Positions 27,254-39,500 of a stretch of 64,000 nt of DNA are shown here, piece by piece. Within the stretch, counting starts at the first letter, position 1; each line of letters opens with the position of its first letter. This DNA comes from Monarcha castaneiventris obscurior (Eukaryota > Chordata > Aves > Passeriformes > Monarchidae), in contig JAMPIT010000550.1 of the NCBI GenBank assembly GCA_026261815.1, forward strand, positions 744,001 through 808,000, written 5' to 3'. Below the pieces are notes generated by a model. The model had not been told where the DNA came from. It searched no databases and worked only from the letters and a program-made list of their open reading frames with translations. Position numbers and translations under genes: made by a program.

Positions 27254-27345
27254 CTCTGCCCTTCCATCTCTGCCCTTCTCATCCTTCTCCTTTGTCCTTC
27301 TTCCTCATTCATCTCCATCCATCTCCTCCACCCTCCTCTGCCCCT
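27251..27345 (+). repeat. Polypyrimidine tract
   Basis: About 95 bases made almost entirely of C and T, with repeats of CATCTCTGCCCTTC and TCCATC. It directly abuts the reverse CR1 tail. Such tracts can adopt triplex DNA; that is inference here. Confidence 0.7.
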
Positions 27346-30300
27346 GCTCACCCAGCTCTGTCTGCCCATCTTGGCCCTGTTTCTGACCTTCTCTGATCTT
27401 CCCTCAGAGTTGTGTGTCTACAGCACAATTCAAACGGACACAGATTCTTTCCTGCGGAGGTTGGATGCTGAGTTGTCTTTGAGAAAAAACTCCCTACAAG
27501 AGGTTTTTTGCTCCTTTAAACACTTTAAAGGCTTATGAAAATGAAAGGAGATTAAAAACATATATGTGATTGCCCGTTACATAAGTAGTTTCTGAAAGCA
27601 TGCTGAGTTTAATGATATCTCAGTGGAACAAAATGAAGCAAATCACTAATCACAGTTACAAAAAAAAATAATTCTTATAGCAAAGTACTTTCTCATTAGT
27701 TTCTTGTTTAAAGTGGTTTCACCTGCCTTATGAACATGTACAGTTCATCAATCTATTTCAAAAAAGGATATTGATATCAAAGTGCCCCAGAGCAAACACA
27801 AAACCCCAACACATCACCAGCCTGACTAACAGCCCAGTGAACACATCTGAGACAGCACAGTGCAGTGGGCAAGGCACTGACTGAGAGCCAGGGGACATGG
27901 ACACACAAACTTCTGTCCTGTGTCAGGGCAAAGGTTCACTGCAGTCCATTCTGCAGCAGCAGCAAGTGCCAGGGGAGCAATGTGAATCCCCTCACGGTGC
28001 CCAGCTCATCATCTTCCCCAGCAGCTGCACAGCTCCACCTTTACCAGCCTCTGACTGAGCTCTGCAGCCAGCCACTAAATGCTGTCATCAGCTACAGCAC
28101 ACTTGGCCTTTTTTCATCTCCTTCCCTGCCCCCAGCCCATCTTTTCTTCGGTCCTGCCTATTTAAATGTACCTTTTCAAGGCAAGGACCAGCTCGTACCT
28201 TACTGCATTCATCTAACACCTATTTCAGTGCTGTCTCGAGCTCAGCAAAGGCCTCCGGAGTTGGGATCTCCAGTAAGGAGAATAAGGGGCTGGATGCTCG
28301 TGCTGTCATGAGGTAGCAATTTCCTGACAACCAGCAAGCACCCAAGGTTTGACAGAAAAGTCACCAGCTGGCCTATACAGGGAAGTTAAGCTCTCTTTTT
28401 ATGAACTGCAGGCAAGGCTATTTATATTTCAGTTCTCAGTTAATGTCATGGCTTTGCGGTTTCCCGAAGCATGTTTTAGCATTTCTCTTCTGCTGTGACA
28501 TCTGGCAGCACATCTTCAATACTCCCTGAGAGCAAATAGGGCTGTCAGTATTCACTTCAATACCTGGATTACAATCACATTGACCAGATCTTCAGTCTGT
28601 AAGCAGTTCCATCAGTTACCTTGAAACTGTTCTCACAAAGGAAGGTAAGAGCAATAGAATTTGGCTTCAAACACACGAGTACTTGCCAGGTAGAAATTTT
28701 AAGGACTGAAACCTAAACGAATGAAATCACTCACTTGACAATAACCCACCAAAAGCAGTGTCATCAAGGCTTTTATAAATGAAAAAGCTTTTAAGAAATC
28801 AGCTCTAATTAGCTGAACTCAGTTATGCTACTCACTATCACAGAATAAAGTAAATCTCAGTGTCTTATTTTTAGCATCTGCTGCACTACAAAATAATGTC
28901 TTTGACAAAAAACTACTCTCCTCACCATCCAAAAGGCCCTTCTCCTTTCCTGTAGGTAAAGCCATTACAACACAGCACTCAGCTGTTATCCCACAGTAAG
29001 TCAATTCCATACCACACCAGTCATAGCACAGATTCAAACCTGAAGGCCAATGGAAACCTGCTCTTCCAAAGTTAGTAACAGAAGGGTGCAATGTGGCACC
29101 TCCAGGCTTTGCAGATCAAGGGGCTACACAGGGAATGGACCAGCTCAACTTCTGGAGAGGCCGAGAAGAGCACCAAGTCAATGCTGGAAACCCCCAGGAT
29201 TATGAACCACCTGTCCACAGAGCAATAGCATTTCTGTGGGATCCAGTTGCAGACATGCCAGCAATGCATTTGCTAATTAAGTGGCAATACATACACAATA
29301 ATTATAGCTATCACATCATCACACATTCTCCCCTAATTATTTCTAGTAATAATATTTACACCTTTGAATGCAAGAAAAATGGTAAAGGACTTTCTTGCAG
29401 TTGTTCTTGCTGGTTTTGCCCACGTGCATTTTCACAGTTCACTGGAGGACTCCAGTGAGTGCGAGTGCGAGCCCGGGCTGAACCCTGTTACATAAACATG
29501 ACCTTGAAGGCTCCGAGCCAAAAGGTTTTATTTACTCACTTTTACTGGGACACATGTTTATTTGAGGATATGAATTTCTCAAATATACGTCCCAGCTCGC
29601 TAGACTCACTAGACTGTAAAAAAAAAAAATCCATCGTGAAAAAATTGCATTGAAACAGGGGCTTCTAACTGCCCTTCATGCAACTCCTTTTAGGAACTGA
29701 GACATCAGTCTAAATCCCAAGTAGCATCACTGCCATTTTTTGCAAGGTGTCCTTGTATGTACATTTCTGTCATAGTGGAAAACACAGATTGAACTTCCAA
29801 GCCATCTAAACATGAACTACACACAAAAGAAACACCACCCAAAAGATATGGAGTCAGTGTATCCCAGACATGGCAATTTACTCTGCAAAACGAGAATGAA
29901 GTCTTGAGAACCCAGAGCAACCAAAGAATTCACAAAACGAGACACACTGATTCCTGTTTCTACTAAAATAAATTATCACCTAGGCAGTTTGAGAGGTTGA
30001 GCCTGTGAGTGATCCACGCACATTTTGTCAATTAAACGAAGTTTTAACCTACACTAGTCAGCAGAAAACTAATTCCTAGCTACACCAGTGAGCAGCCAAA
30101 ATAAGTGGATATGTCCATCAGCCTCAGAGCTAGCACGTTTATAAGCAAATCATTCAACCAAACATCTTTTCCTGTTTGAATGCTGTTATGAGTATACGCC
30201 TGCCACCATAGCCCACACAGTTTTGTTGGCACCAGCATCACATCCCAAAGCCCTGACCCCAGTTTGAAAGCCTCTGACAGGCACAACCTGTGAGTCTCTG

Positions 30301-31545
30301 ATAATGCCTCAGCAGCCTCAGTCATCCCAGGCTATGAGACTGAAAATGAAGAAATTAAGCAAATCCATCTCAGCTTCTGTGGGCCTCCTTAGTGCTTCCT
30401 TATCAGATCTCCCTTGCTGAAGATCCATGCAAGCACTGCTGGCTTAGGCACATCCTGAAACGCAGCTCCCTTCTCTCTGCATAGGAAGCTCTCCAGTTCC
30501 TCTCGGATGAGGGATCAGAAAGAGTAAGGGGAAAAGTAAGAGGAAAGAAAAACTAAATCAGGATGAGATCCAAACCCTGACAAAATCAATAGGAGCCTCT
30601 CTATTAACTTCAGTGCGTTTTTGATGTAGCACAGAGAAGTCAAATAGACTGAATGGCAAGCAAATCGATTTGTTAGATGCTCAGATACCACAGCGAATGA
30701 TGCCTTGGGCAGAGACTAGAGATCACCAATCTCCTCTCATTATGGTTTTCATGTATGATACATCACACACACATATGCAGATCTCCTAAATAATATTGAA
30801 AAGAGAAAACACCAAAATAAAGGCATTCTGTATTACCTCATTAAGCATGTCAAAAAATACTCAGGAGAAAATATCACCCTTCATCTCCACTTTTGCCTCC
30901 CATATTAGATGTTCCCATTATTTTTTAAATAGCAATAGACTGGCAAAAATATAGAACAATTGAGACTTGCATTGAAAACATGCACTAGCAGCAATTACTT
31001 TTTCTGCAGCTGCAAAATATAATGAAATTGAGTCTAATTTTGAATGCACACAGAATCAGAATCAAAATATATATGACCATTTTTCAATTTCTAATTTGCT
31101 TATCACAGCAAGCACATATTCCCATTGAGTATTTAAGAAGATTATTTTTCTGATGTTAAAGAAAAATGGAATTAAAATAAAAGAATTTCTGCAATAAGTT
31201 CTGAAAAGGACATTTTCAAATATGGCAGGTAATAACAGAAGAAAGAAATAAGCCAGTCATTATAGATCTTGGGTCAGGAAATACAAGCAGAAGTGTCTGT
31301 ACATCATTATTACTGCTAATTGTACTTCATCCTTATGGTTAGTTGTCTTATATATTGTTATTAATTTCACTAAACCCATGGTAACTCTCCCATAAGTTTC
31401 TCTTCCTCAGAAAAAACTGAAAATAGAAAAAGTTCTAAGCTGCCAAACTTTGGCTTCAAGCAGAAGGATTACCCCTGTGGTTAGGATCTTGCCACCACGG
31501 TTTGCACGCTTTTCAGGATAGGGCTTCTTGTGCCAAAGGCAAAAC

Positions 31546-31735
31546 AGCCCCCTTGGAAACACTGCCTGTGGCACCTGGAGAGGAAGAGCCCCCTTGGAAA
31601 CACTGCCTGTGGCACCTGGAGAGGAAGAGCCCCCTTGGAAACACTGCCTGTGGCACCTGGAGAGGAACAGCACCCTTGGTCAGGTAACAGTGCCTGCACA
31701 GAGGAACAGCACCCTTGGTCAGGTAACCCTGCCAG
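31546..31735. repeat. 41-bp minisatellite with diverged 39-bp copies
   Basis: Three nearly identical 41-base units start at 31546, 31587 and 31628 (AGCCCCCTTGGAAACACTG...). They are followed by two related 39-base units at 31669 and 31708, in which the middle is replaced by a TCAGGTAAC-containing segment. A CCAATAAACT motif follows at 31740. The array might lie in an old LTR, but I could not define LTR ends. Confidence 0.88.
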
Positions 31736-32616
31736 CAAGGCCAATAAACTTCTCCATCACATCATGGCCTCTTGCTTTCTAGAGATCATTTATTAAGACA
31801 GATGGTCCTGCTACCACTTGTGCTGCTCCAAAGGCTAATTCTTTTGCCTCTTCTGACATGAGGATGTGAGCCTGGACAGCCTAAATTGTCTCACTGAGTC
31901 TGACTCTCATCCACCTCAAAGACTGATTCACAGCTTATCAAGAACGATGCTTGCCCCATTAAAACTTTGTGAATCATTTCTGTGTCCCATTCACCGATCT
32001 CCCTGTAACACCCACAGCCCCGTGGCATGTGAAGTGCCTGACTCAGGGGCTTCCTTTCGCTCATGAATCATTCTGGTCCCCGTGGGCCACAGCGGCCGTG
32101 CACCCCCAACTCACATTTCCCCTTTGCCCTGGGCAGTGACCCCTCAGCTGCCTGCCCTCTCCCACCCATGCAGGCAAACTCTCCCGGGGCATTCTCCTCC
32201 CCAGCTGCTCCCACACCTGCCCTGGGTCACTCCATCACCTGCAGACTCCTGCACTTGCCCCTCATCACCGCTACTCCAACTGTGCATCACATACAGAGCC
32301 AGAGAAAACGGAGTGTGAGCACCCCTGTTCCACCACATCTGAGTCCTGCAGCTGTGGAAATGGACAGTCAGGAAACACTCTAACAACGCCAGCACCTCCT
32401 CCTTACACCATAAATCCACTTGAACCTTACAGCACTGCAGGCTCAACCAGTACAGCCAGAGCAGAAAAGACAACATGCACAGGATCTTATATTAAGTCTC
32501 TGCAGGAGTGGAAGGTTTTGTACTGCCTGAAGAGTGTTTATGTGAAGCCTGCAGCCTCAGAGATGTGGCTGCTTGCATTTAAATGCTTCAAGTATTCGGT
32601 TTCAGGTTGATCTTTT

Positions 32617-32697
32617 GGGGGATGGAGGGGTGGGGAGCAGGGGTGGTGTTCGGGGGATTGTTTGGTGTTTTGGGGTTCGGTTTGGGGTTTTTTTTTT
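32617..32697 (+). repeat. G/T-rich tract with strong G-quadruplex potential
   Basis: Four G runs at 32617-32621, 32627-32630, 32632-32635 and 32640-32643 are separated by loops of 5, 1 and 4 bases. A GT-rich tail with more GGGG runs and T11 follows. Almost no C or A is present across about 80 bases. Confidence 0.75.
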
Positions 32698-33416
32698 TGT
32701 ACCTCGTTCTTTGTAATATAAATTCTCTTCACAGCAGGTTCCAAACACATGAAAAACCTCCTCGAAATTTGGGAAGTCTAGTAAGCAGTGGAAACTATTC
32801 TGAAGTGCAAAAGCTGCACTGCTGTCTCCCAGGTGCTCCTTGAGATAGGATCGATCCAATAAATTAACAGTGGTTTCTTGCTATCTTTAAGTCATACACC
32901 AGCACTTCTCACCGAGGCACAGCCTCTCCCATAAAACAGTCCACACATGCTCAGCTGCACTTGTCCTAGACTTGCAACAGCCCTTCTGAAGAGCAAATGA
33001 CACCACTTGTTTACCTCATCAGCCCACAGCTACAGGCTTTTTCTTTCCCCCTCTCTTCTTTTTAATTGAAATACTTTGGACACAAGTAGCTCTTCCTGCA
33101 GAGGAAACCAATTATGAAATAAATCTAATATTCAGATCAGACTATATTAGAAGGGACTACTCATCATATATGTGATATTTCCAGATTACATCTTAGCACG
33201 GCTCACTGAGTCATCACTTCAGCATTCTCACTAAATCAAAAATTAAACAAAGCGAACCAGTCAATTAACAGGGCTGATTCTTGCTCTGTGCACATATAAT
33301 CTTTTCAAGTCCAACCCTTAACTTAATTTGGAGCAGGGAGTGCTCAGTATCTAGGAAGCAGCATTCCCTGTGCAGAGCTGGCTCTGCTGGCACAGCCAGG
33401 ACGCCCAGCCCAGTGT

Positions 33417-33549
33417 CTGAAACCACAGCCACACCAGCAGCACCTGAAACCACAGCACACCAGCAGCACCTGAAACCACAGCCACACCAGCAGCACCTGA
33501 AACCACAGCCACACCAGCAGCACCTGAAACCACAGCACACCAGCAGCCA
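33417..33549. repeat. 26/27-bp minisatellite
   Basis: Five units of CTGAAACCACAGC(C)ACACC... start at 33417, 33444, 33470, 33497 and 33524, with lengths 27, 26, 27, 27 and about 26. The length variation is one C in the ACAGCCACA segment. The open frames over it are repeat artefacts. Confidence 0.9.
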
Positions 33550-36500
33550 CAGGTCCAGCCTGACCCCCTTCACTGCCAGCCCAGACAACCCAGCGCTGCT
33601 CAGGGTAACAACCACTACCAACAACCCAAGTCCAGTCATGTCTTTGTCCAGACACCAAAGACATTTTCTCCCCAAACCTGTGCCAAGCATGGAAGACACA
33701 CCAGGAATCTGCTCAGTTCTTCATCCCTCTGACAAACTGGCTGCACCCACAGCCATAACTGAGAGAAGACACAAAACGCTTTGGTCCTCCACAGACACAG
33801 TCACTTGCTGATTAGACACACAGCACTTAGTTTTCAGCAGGTGTACTTTAAGGTAAAGGAAAGAGAAGGATGGGTTCAGCACACAAGAAAATATTTTGAC
33901 CTTGAGAAATACCTTCTATGTCTCCACTGAAATATCTGTGTCAGTACAGAGATGGACTCAACTCCATCAAATGTGATTTATGCAGCCTCTCTCCAGTTAC
34001 AGAAGGGTTAGATGCTTGGTTTTTAAAGCAAAAAAATGGCCTGTATAAACTCCTTTTAGCACAAAAAGCTACAACTCCTAAGTCCCCATCCACGACCTGT
34101 GCTTTTGGGGCCCAAACTGGCACACTGCTAAAAGAGAGGAAGAAGCCCTAGCACAGTTAGCAGTTCTCTCCTTCCGAAGTTATGGCCACTCTGGGTCAGA
34201 ACAAGGCTGCATTCAGCACCCAGCTCCTGAAGAACCTGGAAACAGCCATATTCAAGTCTTTTCTCAGCTGAGATACAGGCAAAACAAGTGGATAAATATT
34301 CCTCTTCCGCAGTAGCAAAGATGAGATAATTTCTCCCTCTTACACCCAAGTGTTTGTGCATTTGGTCTCCAATTCAAAACACACCCTCCTTTAATTCCCC
34401 CTTCCCTCCTCACATGCATGTGGCTCCAAGAAAAGAAATTCTGAACTAGTGATGAAAAGAGTTCTAGTCTCATTAAAGTCTGCAGAGGAGCTTTGCAATT
34501 GGATTTAGATGGGATTAGAGCATTTATCTAGATTAACAGTGCTTAATAGCACAGCTAACAAACAAATTGCTCTGCATAAGGAGAAATGATGATTGTATTT
34601 TTCTTGACTGGTCACTTTGTCCCCCGACATCTCTCCCTTACCAGCATCTGCAGTGCAGTGCACATTCTAGCTTACAATATTTTCCCACTTTTCCCCAGTT
34701 TCTGGCCTGCCTGGCTGGACACATGTGGTTCTGACTCGAGGATGCAATCACATCAGGCATCTAACCAGTTCTCTGAATGTAAGAGATGAGGTGTGACCCC
34801 CCTCTCTCTCACTAAAGATGCTGGTTTGGGTCCTTTTCCTTTACACAACAGCACTTTCCACAGAATTGCAGAAACTCAATGTTTTTAAAGTCCCACTGAC
34901 TTCATTCACTGCAAGCTTTACACAGATGAAAATATTTGACAGACCATGTAATCACGCACAGCACTGTCCCTAAGAAACCAAACTGGGATGTCATATTTTC
35001 AACAAACATAGGGGTTGAGTATAATTTGTTCTAACTACGAAACTAAAAGCCTAAGGACTCATACTTCACCTTGCATTTGCCAGGAATTGCTGCTATGGTG
35101 AATTGGTTCAGCAGAGCAAGCTAACAAGGGAGACAATCTCAGCTATGAAGGCAGAGTGCTACTTAGATATATTTGCATCATTTTTCTTGTACTTCATATT
35201 GTTTAGATAAATCCAAATAATTTAACTTCACGGATATTTCTGCACCTTGGAAAATGACTGCAGATACCCATCACCAACCACAAACTCCTGGGTTTTGGGC
35301 CAAATACTGTGAAAGGCAGCATTTTCCTAACAAGACCTCCTGCTCAAGTGCTGCTGCTGGGGAACATTTGCCAATAGGTTTGTCTCTGCTTTTTCTTTCA
35401 TTGTGGCAAACTTCCTGGAAATAACTTTTAACGTCCTAATCACCAACTTCAAACACACTACCACTGCAAAGTCAGGCGTGCACAGCATCCTGTGCTTTAA
35501 TGCTTTCCAGCAAAGTACTGACCATATCAAAACTGTTTTCCTCTTTCAGTGGATGTGTTCCAGCATCTCATCTTAAACTCCTCTATCTACAGCTTTGTCA
35601 AAACAGCTTCAGAAGAGCTGCCTGCTAAGCTTCATAATTATGCTAAGTACCAGAATCTAATAATCCATGGGCGTATTTGAGAGCTATCTGAATTATTAAC
35701 TTTACTCAGGTCTCAGTGCAAAGCAGAACAGATGTCTGTATATAGAAGCTGCATTACTTTGACATAATGATGTGAGAACAACAGTCACTTGGTCATTCAC
35801 TGACGCTTATAGCCAGGTTTTTTAATAATACGGACCCAGACACAAAAACTTTCTCCCTTTCAGTTTTAAACCATGCAAAAACCAAGGAAGTGTAAGACCC
35901 CTTTTGTGGCTAAACACTGTTCAGGTATTTTAATTATCCTGTAGAGATGGTGTCAAACTGAACTTTTGCCCAGAAGGGCAGTGCAGAGGGGCAGGGAGCT
36001 CTTCCCACACCCACCCCAGAGTTTCTCATGCCCAGGTGTTCTTCACCCCCGTGCTGGGCACCACTTTCCATCCATCTCTCCAGCAGGAGCTTTCACCTGT
36101 GCCCCTGCACACAGCCCCTGCTGCCTCCAGCCCCTGCAGTGCCACAGCAGCCTGGCAGCCCAGGGGACACTGCCCAAAGGAACCATTCCCAAACCCACGC
36201 CCTTCAAACTGGGGTGGGAGCTCCAGCAGACAGCTGGGATGAGGAGCAGCAGCCAGGGAACTCAAGGAACAGCACCAGTTGTGTGTAACAGGTTTACAAA
36301 TATCCTCCTGCTTTTATACAAGTAAGTATTTACTTTCCTGATAGGCACTGTTTTGATTATATGTTACCAGGTATGACACCACCATCCCACTGGTTTTCCT
36401 TTCTCCCCCCTGCTCCATCTCTTTGCAAATCATGTTCTCTCTGCCAAATGTTTTTGAGAGTCTTCACCTGCTTTTGAACATGAATATATTAACACAATGA

Positions 36501-39500
36501 ATTGATTTTGTTTTATTATCTTTAAGACATCTTCTACCTCTGATTACTTTGCACTTAATGCACAAAGAACATTCACATGTAATCTAGACATGTAGGGCAT
36601 ACAGATTAATAATTATATGGTAAAGAGCTCCCATTTAAATATGTGTCATTTACATTTAAAATCCTGTTCATTTTTCTTAACATTCTATATTAAAGCTGAT
36701 TTAAATTATATCCTAATACTGCCTTGTAATTGCAAGAGTAAAATTTAGTATTTATTCCAAAGTTAATGAGTATCTATAACTTACATTAACTGGGAAGCAA
36801 TAAATTACAGTAAAATATGATTTGCTGCACTAAAACCTAGCAGAAATTCTTTTGTATAGAAGAGGTAGTTCCAATTCTAGGATTTACAAATTAGTGCCAC
36901 ACAGGAGACAACAGTCAGCTCGGGCACAGAGATGGCTCTAGCTGATATTTTAATCCCTCTGATGCCAAGAAGTACCATCTGAACATCACTTCCATACTGC
37001 CTTTGAGATCCTCAACATCCATAAGCAGGCCATAAGAAATGCACAGGCTTTTTTAAAGCAAGGCATGAAATGCAAACCCCACCATGAAACATACTGCCTT
37101 TTTCATACAGGCAACCACCTCCTCGGGCAGGAAACACTCTGGGTGCAGGTCTCAGCACCAAGTTTAGCTCAGCTTCCAAGCAGAGCAGGACAGAACGAGG
37201 CAGACGTTGAGGGCTCGTGCTCCATGGAACAGCTCTGTTCTCCTGAAGGCAGGTGACCTGCACAGATCACACAAACCCACCCAGGAGTTCATCTGGGGCT
37301 TCGTTTTCACTATGGAATGTAAACCACTAACATTCTGAAGGATCCACTATGAAAGAAGTCCCATTTTCATACCTCTGTGAAGGAAAGCAGAACAAGAGCG
37401 TATCTGACTCCTGTCCTCCCAGGCTTGCACAGATGCCTCAGAGCCACTGGCCATGGTCACATCTGTGCACAGATTAACACAAGGCTCAGATGCCAAATAA
37501 GCCTGCTCAAGTGAATCACAAGTGGTAAGAGGACAGCAGAGAAGATTTGTCTGATGAAAGCCCAAAGCCAGCATGGTACTCCCAAACAGCAGCCCCACTT
37601 GGAACACGTATTTAGTAACTACTCGGCACTGTCACTGCGAGGAGAATGAGCCCTCTCAGCGTTTTCAGAAGGCACACACCTGTATTTCCAAAGAAGTGAG
37701 ATTTGTTTATTCTGCACAGATGTAGTTAACATCTACGAGTGGATAATACACTTCACATCTGCTTCTGGTTCCTAATTTAGCCAGCCTCTGAAAACGGAGG
37801 CATGCAAACTGGAAAGCCAGACTCATTACCTCTAAAACAAAGACCACCAGTTGATTCCCACCAGGACCTGGCCTTATTAACCTTAGTTTTAAATTACAAA
37901 GTCACAGATGTACTCATCAGTTGCTTGATGAAGATTCATTTGCCAATCTCATCTCACAAAAGGAGTAATTAACGTGAAGACATTATAGGCTGATGATTGG
38001 AATTGTTATAATGCAGGACTGCAGACAAATAGGAAGGCACCTGCATATCTGTAACAACGAAAAGCTCTCTCAAAAGTTCCAATTAACCAGCATAATTGTA
38101 AGAAATTAAGTAAAAAGCACTGAATTGCATCAGTCATGGGCCTGTTCTGCACAAAGTCAAATAAATCCGTGTCTCCAAGTGTAGCACTGTTACAGCCATG
38201 GTGGCTTGAGGACAGAAAGAAAGAACTATGTCATTTGGCTATTTTATTAGGAAAGATTGAACAAATCTTTGGCACGTAATCCCTTCAGCAGATCTAACAC
38301 AAGCAGAAGCAAACTCCAGGCTAAATACAGGTTAGAGATGACTGCTCTGAATTAACCTAATGATGTTATTCAGTTAGGTAACTTTAGGGAAAGGCTGGCT
38401 AGCACCTCTGGAGGAAAGAAGGGTGCTGAGGGACATGAGGGACATGAAAGGTTGGCAGCTCTCTAGAAAGGAGGTAGGACACAAGGAAAAGGGTCCACAG
38501 GGAGTCAGCTGAGAAAATAATAGATCAAAGCACAAAGACACCAAAGGTACGGGTGTTTCCAGCCACGCTGCAGCTCCAGGAGCCAAGGCTCTCTGATCAC
38601 TCCAGGGAAAGAGGCTGGATTTGATCAGCCTCCTGACTACTGTGGTCTCACCCATGACAGCCTCTCCATGGGAGGTCCAAAGGCAGATGGTGTGAAAATC
38701 CCTGAGAAATTCCAGAGGGACATCCTGGGATCAGCTGGGGTGTGCAAATCCACCTGGTGCTGGCGCCCAGCGCAGCAGCCCGCCTGCAAAGCCAGCTCCA
38801 AAGTATCTGCCATGGGCCCCAGGAAGCAGTGAATGGCTGGAAACATTTCTCTCCAGGGCTCCACTGCCCTGTCCTTTCTTGTACCAGGGGTTTGTCCCAG
38901 TCTCTTAGAGCTGCTTGCCCCAAGGCCTCTTTTCACTACATTTTCTGGAGTGTCTGAAGGACCAGACACAACACAGGCTATACAGGGCAAGAAACCCACT
39001 GGTGCCCTGCTCAAGTGGTGTCTGACACACGAGGATCCTGTGGAGCAGCAGGTTTGATGCAGTGCTGGAAAACTTGGTATTTAGATGTAAGAGGGTGGAG
39101 TGGAAATGTCAAACTGCGCCTCTGTCCTGTAGTACCATCAGGAGTACCTGTGTGACTTTGTTTTCCTGGCACCTTTAGGGGTGCATCTGCACTGCACCAC
39201 ACATTACACTGCAGAATGCTGCAGGCAAGTGCCAGCTCCTCTCCTCTCCAACAGGAGCTGTGTGTTTCAGCCGGAGAAGGGCTCAGCCACGGGACACAGC
39301 AGAGAGCTGACAGACAGCCCCCAGCCCCCGCGGCAGCACGGAGCTGTGCTCAGCCATGCAGATGTGCCAGCCCATCCCCAGATGGAGTCACAAACACAGA
39401 GCATCCTGGGGGGCCCTGCAGGTGCCTCCTCTCCCTTGTTCAGAGGGTACTTCAGCATCCCATGGCCTGGGTAGGTCCTGTACCTTCACAGGCCTTTCCC

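Larger units (their letters stand above)
20930..31500. other. Intron sequence between minisatellites
   Basis: Apart from the hairpins, the 24.6-kb duplication, a G/T-rich tract at 25282-25345 and the CR1/polypyrimidine block at 27.1-27.35 kb, I see nothing supportable. The frames are short and lack family resemblance. Confidence 0.55.
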
